Positions 1 through 5,381 of a DNA stretch of 6,809 nucleotides are shown piece by piece (the stretch's first letter is position 1; every line of letters begins with the position of its first letter). The notes beneath the pieces are model-generated. The model saw nothing but the letters and a program-made list of their open reading frames with translations, was not told the origin of the DNA and searched no databases. Origin of the DNA: an uncultured Desulfomonile sp. (lineage in GTDB: Bacteria; Desulfobacterota; Desulfomonilia; Desulfomonilales; Desulfomonilaceae); assembly GCA_903853735.1 (NCBI GenBank), contig CAINUH010000094.1:1-6809 (forward strand). The letters run 5' to 3'. The position numbers and the translations under genes were made by a program.

Positions 1-1
1 C

Positions 2-823
2 TACACAGCGAATCGGAAGTTCATACACATCGATGTAGACCCAGGACAAATCGGAAAGAACCTTACACCTGAGCTGGGTATATGCTCAGACGCCAAGGAA
101 GCTCTGATTGCGATCCTTGATGAAGTCCGAAGTCGTAGCTCCGCCCGGTCCGCAGACGCTTGGGCCAAAAAGGTTCCGGACCTGTGCGAGCAACTAGCTC
201 GTAAGGTGGACTATGATGATGTGCCGATAAAGGCCCAAAGGGTTTTTAAGGAACTAAATGAATTCTTTGATGAAGAAACAGTCTTTGTGACTTGCATCGG
301 CCTGAATCAAATCTGGTCGGGCCAACTGCAAAAAATCTCGAAACCGAGGCATTACCTTGATTGCGGCGGCGCTGGTCCATTAGGTTGGGACCTCCCTGCG
401 GCCATAGGCGCAAAAGTGGCGCGTCCCGAAAAGCAGGTTGTTCAGGTTGTGGGTGATTTTGGCTTTCAATTTTGTATGGAAGAACTTCCTGTCGCCGTCA
501 TGTATGGTGTACCGTTTGTGATAGTGGTGCTTAACAACGGATATCTTGGGCTAATCCGTCAGGCTGAAAAATATGTCTTCGATATGAATTTCGAAGTCCA
601 GATCTGGTACGACACCATAAACAACGGCAGGGGATTTGACTTCGTCAAGTTCGCCGAGGCTTGTGGCGCAACCGGGGAAAGAGTGGAACATCCCGACCAG
701 ATAAAGGAAGCTCTAAGGAGAGGTGTAGATGCTAAGACCCCCTACGTTATTGACATAATATTGGAACGTGAGACCGACTGCTCCATGGGTGTTTCTATTG
801 ACGCTGTCAGAGAATTTGTCTAG
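2..823 (+). CDS. gcl: Glyoxylate carboligase (tartronate-semialdehyde synthase), C-terminal part; 5' end outside window
   Basis: This ThDP-dependent enzyme joins two glyoxylate into tartronate semialdehyde and CO2 in the cytoplasm. The reading frame is open from base 2, giving 273 codons before TAG; the GTG at 206 is internal, since the codons before it already read as Gcl (RKFIHIDVDPGQIG at fragment residues 5-18). In the C-terminal ThDP domain I see the GAGPLGW segment (about 123-129), the Mg/ThDP motif GDFGFQF (151-157) ending at the Asn pair NNGYLGLIRQ (178-187), and ILERETDCSMG near the end. These closely match E. coli Gcl as I remember it (NNAYLGLIRQ, GDFDFQF, ILERVTNISMG), and the LGLIRQ stretch followed by FDMNFEVQ separates Gcl from acetolactate synthase. 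The protein stops shortly after the SMG motif, so it lacks the tail of about 20-25 residues of E. coli Gcl. The N-terminal domain is not in the window. Confidence 0.93.
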   Translation, partial: YTANRKFIHIDVDPGQIGKNLTPELGICSDAKEALIAILDEVRSRSSARSADAWAKKVPDLCEQLARKVDYDDVPIKAQRVFKELNEFFDEETVFVTCIGLNQIWSGQLQKISKPRHYLDCGGAGPLGWDLPAAIGAKVARPEKQVVQVVGDFGFQFCMEELPVAVMYGVPFVIVVLNNGYLGLIRQAEKYVFDMNFEVQIWYDTINNGRGFDFVKFAEACGATGERVEHPDQIKEALRRGVDAKTPYVIDIILERETDCSMGVSIDAVREFV

Positions 824-845
824 CGTTCATTTCACAAATGGAACG
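824..845 (+). promoter_or_regulatory. Intercistronic stem-loop abutting the dehydrogenase SD
   Basis: The left arm CGTTCATTT (824-832) pairs with AAATGGAACG (836-845): nine base pairs, one bulged G (840 or 841) and a three-base loop CAC. The structure starts at the first base after the gcl stop codon, and its last base is the first G of the ribosome binding site. It has no following U tract, so it is not a typical intrinsic terminator. It may modulate translation or mark an mRNA processing/stability point; this role is inferred. Confidence 0.5.
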
Positions 846-851
846 GAGGAG
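845..851 (+). promoter_or_regulatory. Strong Shine-Dalgarno GGAGGAG for the iron-type dehydrogenase
   Basis: GGAGGAG lies six bases before ATG 858. It decides the start of the downstream gene against an in-frame ATG at 768, which would add 30 residues translated from inside gcl. Confidence 0.85.
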
Positions 852-857
852 ATCAAT

Positions 858-2159
858 ATGGCTGACGCAGTTTCTCGGGCTCAGGCTATCCTGAGACAGT
901 TTAAAGGAGACGCTTATGCGTTTGGATTTGATGTGCTGGATCAGGTCGGGCCCTTTGCAGCGGCGTTAGCGGATCGACCGGGCTCAGGGAAGAAGGTCAT
1001 GTTTGTTGGACCAGTTCAGTTTGACTGGTTCACAGATTACAAGGACCGTGTTATCGGCTATCTAGCCGATGCTGGTCTCCAAGTAGTGGACGTAGTCAGT
1101 GGAGCAGGCCCAAACGCTCCGTTTGTAGATGTTTACCGAATTCACGCCCACATAATGCACAAGCGACCAGATGTAATGGTGGTGATGGACAGTGGATCTA
1201 GTATTGACGCTGTAAAAGCCGCCGCTGTTTTGGCTACCCTGGGTGACATTACACCCGAGCTTGATCCGTACTTTGGAGTGGGCAAGGTCACAGAAGTATG
1301 TCAGTTGACCGGCCGTAAAATCATGCCTGTACTGGCTGTAATGACCGCTGCCAGCTCCGGCGCTCATTTAACTAAGTATTCAAACATTACTGACCCTGTT
1401 AAAGGCCAGAAGAAGCTTATTGTAGACGATGCGATAATCCCACCCAAGGCTGTTTTTGATTACAACGTCACTGTTAGCCAGCCTGCTTCCCTCACCCAGG
1501 ATGGGGCGCTGGACGGATGCGCTCACTGTCTGGAAATTTATTATGGGGCCAAGGGGGACGTCGAGGCAAAAACTCGCGAAGTCGCCGAGGTAGGAATAGA
1601 TCTTTTGGTTTCCGGCTTGGGCGAATTAATTAAAGACCCTAAAAGTCTCGACGCCCGGATGAAGCTTGGACTCGGAACTGACTTGGGCGGTTACGCCATA
1701 ATGATCGGCGGCACCAGTGGCGCTCACCTAAATAGTTTCTCGCTTGTGGACGTCCTCTCCCATGGTAGAGCATGTGCGCTGATGAATCCGTACTACACCG
1801 TCTTTTTCGCTCCAGCGATTGAAGAAAAACTCAGGGTCGTAGGTGAAGTCTACAAAAAACACGGTTATATCGAGGCAAATCTTGACAACTTGCATGGACG
1901 TGATCTCGGTGTAGCAGTCGCGGAGGGGATGGTCAAATTGAGCAAGGCCATCGGTTTTCCGACAAAACTAACCGACGTGTCAGGAATTACCAAAGCTCAC
2001 ATAACCCGTTGTCTCAACGCAGCGAAAGACCCTCAACTCGAGATGAAACTTCTAAATATGCCGGTTCCGCTGGCCGCCGCCCAGGTAGACGACTATATGG
2101 GACCAATCCTTCAGGCTGCATGGGAAGGACGCTTTGAATTAATAAAAAACCTCGGTTAG
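858..2159 (+). CDS. Divergent iron-containing (group III) alcohol dehydrogenase; candidate tartronate-semialdehyde reductase
   Basis: A 433-residue cytoplasmic protein of the Fe-ADH/dehydroquinate-synthase-like fold, at or slightly above usual family length. The start at 858 is set by its SD. The N-terminal nucleotide-binding half contains DSGSSIDAVKA (111-121), equivalent to the family GGGSSIDxxKA, and TAASSGAHLT (163-172), equivalent to TTAGTGSEVT. The metal half has D219 and H223 in DGCAHCLE (family DALTHAIE), then H290 and H302 in the AHLN...LSHGRACA stretch, so all four metal ligands look present. The C-terminal NMPVPL segment (400-405) resembles the family's closing NPRP region. Odd points are the altered glycines, Glu replaced by His in the TTAGTGSE motif, and a shortened H290-H302 spacing with no evident catalytic histidine between them. 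Family knowledge predicts NAD(P)H-dependent alcohol/aldehyde interconversion. The position just after gcl suggests tartronate semialdehyde to glycerate, or glycolaldehyde/ethylene glycol chemistry; the substrate is inferred only. Confidence 0.85.
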   Translation: MADAVSRAQAILRQFKGDAYAFGFDVLDQVGPFAAALADRPGSGKKVMFVGPVQFDWFTDYKDRVIGYLADAGLQVVDVVSGAGPNAPFVDVYRIHAHIMHKRPDVMVVMDSGSSIDAVKAAAVLATLGDITPELDPYFGVGKVTEVCQLTGRKIMPVLAVMTAASSGAHLTKYSNITDPVKGQKKLIVDDAIIPPKAVFDYNVTVSQPASLTQDGALDGCAHCLEIYYGAKGDVEAKTREVAEVGIDLLVSGLGELIKDPKSLDARMKLGLGTDLGGYAIMIGGTSGAHLNSFSLVDVLSHGRACALMNPYYTVFFAPAIEEKLRVVGEVYKKHGYIEANLDNLHGRDLGVAVAEGMVKLSKAIGFPTKLTDVSGITKAHITRCLNAAKDPQLEMKLLNMPVPLAAAQVDDYMGPILQAAWEGRFELIKNLG

Positions 2160-2163
2160 AGTT

Positions 2164-3012
2164 ATGACTAATGACGCTACTCCACCACTCATTGGCAGGA
2201 AGCGCGAGTTTGAGCTTCTGATCGCATGCTTGCAGGCTGGGCGAAACCTTCTCGTAGAAGGACCGGTCGGTGTAGGCAAGACCCGTCTGGGCCAAGAGGC
2301 CGCCCGCGCCATGAATCGGCCGATAGTTCGTGTAGACGGTGATGAACGCTATTCAGAAGAAAAACTCGCTGGATGGTTTGACCCACCCGCAGTGATCACC
2401 CATGGGTACGTCGCTGAATCTTTTCGTCCAGGCCCTCTGTACCTTGCCATGAGTCAGGGAGCGCTGCTGTTCATAAACGAACTAAATCGCATGCCCGACG
2501 GGGTCCAGAACATTCTCTTGCCGGCTTTAGATGAGAATGTTCTTCAAATACCAAAAATTGGAAGCATAAAGGCCGCAAAGGGTTTTCAGGTTGTGGCGAC
2601 TCAAAATCCAAAGGAATTTGTAGGCGTTTCGCTCATCAGTGAAGCCCTGAGAGACCGTTTTGAGTTGCTCAGTCTAGATTACCAGACCTTCGAAGAAGAG
2701 GAAGCCATTGTGGCCCAACTCACTGGACTATCCGACACCCTCCTGATTAGGGAGGCGGTGTTCCTTACACGCAGCACCCGCAATCATCCGCTTGTACGCC
2801 GGGGAGCGAGTGTAAGGGCAGCGGCGGCTTTGGCGCTGATTGCATCCAAGTTGGGTGGAAACGAGGCATTGGAAAGGGCGGCGGAATTAGCTTTACCGAC
2901 AAGAATAGAGTTCAAGGAAGACCTGGAAGAAAACCCGAGGTCACTTGTAATTCAACTTATCGAGGACACACTCAAAAAAAAAGCCCCGGAACTGAACCTA
3001 AACTCGTGCTAA
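2164..3012 (+). CDS. MoxR-type AAA+ ATPase
   Basis: A 282-residue AAA+ ATPase of the MoxR class, which remodels or activates partner complexes together with VWA proteins. Visible parts are Walker A GPVGVGKT (33-40), the MoxR-style FRPGPLY (88-94), Walker B region LLFINELNR (101-109), sensor 1 ATQNP (145-149), arginine-finger region LRDRFEL (162-168), and sensor 2-like RRGASVRA (212-219). Walker B reads INE where most AAA+ proteins have hDE, so the Mg-coordinating Asp appears to be Asn. The gene starts four bases after the dehydrogenase stop with no clear SD, which suggests translational coupling. Its 3' end carries a nine-A run (2974-2982) that could direct a -1 shift into the VWA gene. The pairing with a VWA gene is the usual MoxR arrangement; placement within a glyoxylate operon is not. 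The client is unknown; the adjacent dehydrogenase or oxidase is the natural guess. Confidence 0.9.
   Translation: MTNDATPPLIGRKREFELLIACLQAGRNLLVEGPVGVGKTRLGQEAARAMNRPIVRVDGDERYSEEKLAGWFDPPAVITHGYVAESFRPGPLYLAMSQGALLFINELNRMPDGVQNILLPALDENVLQIPKIGSIKAAKGFQVVATQNPKEFVGVSLISEALRDRFELLSLDYQTFEEEEAIVAQLTGLSDTLLIREAVFLTRSTRNHPLVRRGASVRAAAALALIASKLGGNEALERAAELALPTRIEFKEDLEENPRSLVIQLIEDTLKKKAPELNLNSC
2962..2982 (+). other. Possible slippage / -1 frameshift site linking the AAA and VWA genes
   Basis: GAGGA at 2962-2966 is SD-like. It is followed after seven bases by nine consecutive A (2974-2982), read in the moxR frame as three Lys codons, so the heptamer A AAA AAA is in the slippery phase. Reading one base back gives AGC CCC GGA ACT GAA CCT and continues without a stop through GTG 3006 and ATG 3018 to the VWA stop at 3909-3911. 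The arrangement resembles the E. coli dnaX signal, where an SD-like element about 10 nt upstream stimulates -1 shifting on A AAA AAG. RNA polymerase slippage adding one A would have the same effect. Use of the site is inferred. Confidence 0.4.
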
Positions 3013-3017
3013 AATTC

Positions 3018-3911
3018 ATGAACGATAGCTCTGATGAGGAAAGACAGTCAACGGAACCCCCGTTAGCGCCGGAGGAAGGTCAATATCCTTCAGGGGCGTT
3101 GTTCTTTTGCCCTGATTGGAAGGCGACCCGGAAACGACCTCGAACACATTCAGCCAGAGATGTTTTTAGACGAATTGTGTTGCCCCGTCTGTTAACGAGG
3201 CCGGGTTTTCTTACCGGGAGTTCTTCAACCAGGACTCGTATTCGCAGAATTCCTTACGGCGCCGGAGAAACCTCTCTCACGACTCTGGACCTGGAAGTCA
3301 CGCTGGAAAGAATCATACCGGCGTTCAACCGACATGGGTCAATCCGGAAAGGCCATTGTATCGGACAGGAGGATATCGTCCTCCAAGGCAGGCCTGAACC
3401 AGCCGTAAGACTACTGGTGATGTTGGACACAAGCCTGTCGATGAGTGCCCCGCAGAGAGCGTCCGCCGCTATTATAGCCTCTGTCCTCGCCAGGCATAGT
3501 CCGAGCGGTGGATTGGCCATGATGGTATTTGACTCTCGGCCGAAATTGATCATACGCTTCGAAGAACGTTTGAAACCATTGGAAGCCGCCTATCGTGCGC
3601 TAGTGACTCCTGTGGGCGGTGTAACAGATATCGCGGCGGCGCTTGACTACGGATTAACTGTAATCGCAGGATCGGGCGGCAAACCAACTCATTCGATCCT
3701 GATTACTGATGGGGAACGGACTGCGGGCGCAGATCCTTGCGATTTAGCGAAAAAATTCAGCAGATTGCATGTGGCGCTTGTTGGCAAACGTAACGTGGAA
3801 TTGGGCAAAGAAATGGCCCGCATGGGAAATGGGCTCTTTCGTCAGGTTGAGAGTCTGAAGACGGTACCCCAAACCTTGCTTGGGCTTATGAGGCGCCTTT
3901 GCAGGGACTGA
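3018..3911 (+). CDS. VWA-domain protein, ChlD/BchD-like, partner of the MoxR ATPase
   Basis: From ATG 3018 the protein has 297 residues; a GTG at 3006 would add four and overlap moxR by seven bases. Neither start has a clear SD, so coupling to moxR (or frameshifting) is likely. Residues 1-25 are acidic and proline-rich, and about 30-85 is strongly basic. The stretch LTTLDLEVTLERI (87-99) resembles the region before the VWA domain in magnesium-chelatase D. A VWA domain follows: MIDAS DTSLS (137-141), Thr at GVTD (about 203), and Asp in ITDGE (about 231). The order of the final DPCDLAKK, VELGKEMARMGNG and LLGLMRR also recalls ChlD. No signal peptide or membrane segment is evident, so it should be cytosolic. 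Family knowledge: VWA proteins with an intact MIDAS bind a partner through Mg2+ and team with AAA+ ATPases. No ChlH-like large subunit is present, so tetrapyrrole metalation is not implied. The client is unknown. Confidence 0.85.
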   Translation: MNDSSDEERQSTEPPLAPEEGQYPSGALFFCPDWKATRKRPRTHSARDVFRRIVLPRLLTRPGFLTGSSSTRTRIRRIPYGAGETSLTTLDLEVTLERIIPAFNRHGSIRKGHCIGQEDIVLQGRPEPAVRLLVMLDTSLSMSAPQRASAAIIASVLARHSPSGGLAMMVFDSRPKLIIRFEERLKPLEAAYRALVTPVGGVTDIAAALDYGLTVIAGSGGKPTHSILITDGERTAGADPCDLAKKFSRLHVALVGKRNVELGKEMARMGNGLFRQVESLKTVPQTLLGLMRRLCRD

Positions 3912-3939
3912 ATTTCGAACATTTTGAGATTGGCTGAGA

Positions 3940-3958
3940 AGACTGTACTAACCAGTCT
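3940..3958 (+). promoter_or_regulatory. Small stem-loop just upstream of the glcD SD
   Basis: AGACTG (3940-3945) and CAGTCT (3953-3958) form a perfect six-pair stem with a seven-base loop, ending four bases before the SD. It sits in the largest gap of the window (63 nt). There is no U tract, so it is unlikely to be a terminator. A role in translation control or mRNA processing is possible but unproven, and a six-pair stem can occur by chance. Confidence 0.35.
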
Positions 3959-3962
3959 CTAT

Positions 3963-3970
3963 GGAGGTGA
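3963..3970 (+). promoter_or_regulatory. Strong Shine-Dalgarno GGAGGTGA for glcD
   Basis: GGAGGTGA ends four bases before ATG 3975. It selects this start over an in-frame TTG at 3924 that would add 17 residues encoded partly by the upstream stem-loop. Confidence 0.85.
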
Positions 3971-3974
3971 GAAG

Positions 3975-5360
3975 ATGGAAATTGATGCTCTGAGACAACG
4001 CCTTAAGGAAATTGTCGGCGAAGATTATGTCTTGAGTTCAAGTGTTGACCTGATGCTTTACGGATACGACGCTTACTTGGAAATGAGCAGACCGGACGTA
4101 GTCGTCATTCCGGAAAATACGGAACAAGTCAGTCAAGTTGTAAGACTGGCTTGTGAGGAAGGGATCCCGGTTACGGCTCGCGGCTCCGCCACAAGTCTTA
4201 GTGGAGGACCTGTGCCTCTGAAGGGCGGAATTGTAATCCACTTTTCCAGGATGAACCGCATCCTGGAAATCGATACGGTCAACAAGCGGGCCAGGGTTGA
4301 ACCGGGCGTGATAACGCTGGATTTGCAGACTGCGGTGGCCAAAAAGGGACTACAATACGCTCCGGATCCAGCCAGCCAGAAAACCTCCACCATGGGAGGA
4401 AACGTTGGGGAAAATTCCGGAGGCCCTCACTGTTTGAAGTACGGGGTGACCACTAATCATATCATGGGCCTGAAAATTGTACTCTATGATGGTGAGGTGG
4501 TCGACACTGGAGGCAAAGCGCCTGACAGACCAGGCTATGATTTGACGGGTCTGTTGGTCGGTTCAGAGGGCACACTGGGCATCGTTACTGAAATAACGGT
4601 TCGACTCATTGAACAACCCGAAGCGATCAAGACGCTTTTGGGAATTTTCGAGACCATCGAGGACGCAAGTAACACGGTATCGGCCATAATTGCAGAAGGT
4701 ATTGTCCCGGCTACGCTGGAGATGATGGACAGACTGGTCATCAAGGCCGTAGAGGAATCCGTTCATGCTGGTTACCCTCAGGACGCCGAGGCGGTACTAA
4801 TCATCGAATTGGACGGCCTCAAAGATGGCATGGAAAGGATTTCGGACCGGATAATTAAAATATGTCTTGCCAACAAGGTCCGTGAGGTAAAGGTCGCAAA
4901 GGACGAGGCCGAAAGAAATACCCTTTGGACTGGGCGTCGAGGGGCCTTTGGGGCAGTGTCCAGGCTGCGACCCAACTATATGGTATGTGACGGCACAGTT
5001 CCTAGAACTAAACTCCCTGAAGTACTGAGAAAGGTCACGGAAATCGGTCGTGAGTATAATCTTCCAATCGGAAATGTGTTCCACGCGGGCGACGGAAATT
5101 TACATCCGCTGATTTTGTTCGATTGCCGGGACGAAGAGGAGACAGCCCGGGTTAGAGAGGCGGGAACAAAAATCTTGCGGCTGTGTGTGGACGCAGGGGG
5201 CACCATCAGCGGAGAACACGGCATTGGCCTGGAAAAGCTGCATGAAATGTCGTTCATTTTTTCTCAGGACGACATAGCCGCCATGTGGAAGTTGAAAAAT
5301 GCGTTTGATCCGGTGGGCGGGTTCAATCCTGGAAAGGTACTGCCTCCACTCGCTTCTTGA
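3975..5360 (+). CDS. glcD: FAD-linked glycolate oxidase subunit GlcD-like
   Basis: A 461-residue flavoprotein close to the usual GlcD/D-lactate dehydrogenase length (E. coli GlcD is about 500). It should oxidise glycolate (or another short 2-hydroxy acid) to glyoxylate, passing electrons through partner subunits to the membrane. The N-terminal FAD-binding (PCMH-type) domain shows ARGSATSLSGG (68-78), the DPASQKTSTMGGNVGENSGG stretch (131-150), and GSEGTLGI (197-204). The C-terminal FAD-oxidase domain shows HAGDGNLHP (370-378), SGEHGIG (412-418) and the terminal FNPGKVLP (450-457). These are the full set of motifs for the catalytic subunit. The start is set by a strong SD. Downstream, a second FAD-binding gene and then another ORF match glcDEF order. 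Sequence alone does not separate glycolate from D-lactate or other 2-hydroxy acids; the gcl gene in the same operon favours glycolate. Confidence 0.88.
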   Translation: MEIDALRQRLKEIVGEDYVLSSSVDLMLYGYDAYLEMSRPDVVVIPENTEQVSQVVRLACEEGIPVTARGSATSLSGGPVPLKGGIVIHFSRMNRILEIDTVNKRARVEPGVITLDLQTAVAKKGLQYAPDPASQKTSTMGGNVGENSGGPHCLKYGVTTNHIMGLKIVLYDGEVVDTGGKAPDRPGYDLTGLLVGSEGTLGIVTEITVRLIEQPEAIKTLLGIFETIEDASNTVSAIIAEGIVPATLEMMDRLVIKAVEESVHAGYPQDAEAVLIIELDGLKDGMERISDRIIKICLANKVREVKVAKDEAERNTLWTGRRGAFGAVSRLRPNYMVCDGTVPRTKLPEVLRKVTEIGREYNLPIGNVFHAGDGNLHPLILFDCRDEEETARVREAGTKILRLCVDAGGTISGEHGIGLEKLHEMSFIFSQDDIAAMWKLKNAFDPVGGFNPGKVLPPLAS

Positions 5361-5381
5361 GAGCAAAAAGGAAAACGGAAA

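Noticed and set aside
206..823. GTG at 206 as the start of the first gene
   Set aside because: The frame is open back to base 2 and the preceding codons encode recognisable Gcl sequence, so this GTG is internal.
768..857. Upstream ATG 768 for the dehydrogenase
   Set aside because: It lies inside gcl, would add 30 residues unlike the family, and the strong SD points to ATG 858.
2014..2295. Antisense open frame across the dehydrogenase-moxR junction
   Set aside because: It overlaps two well-supported sense genes and has no recognisable motif.
3368..3384. Perfect inverted repeat GGAGGA / TCCTCC with a five-base loop inside the VWA gene
   Set aside because: It lies within well-supported coding sequence (EDIVLQ region), with no U tract and no nearby start. 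Likely chance.
3924..3951. Possible sigma-70 promoter TTGAGA, 16 bases, TACTAA before glcD
   Set aside because: The -35 is fair but the -10 lacks the key final T and matches only three of six. Too weak to call.
3924..3974. TTG 3924 as the start of glcD
   Set aside because: It has no SD, and the extra 17 residues run through the hairpin and the real SD. ATG 3975 fits the family start.
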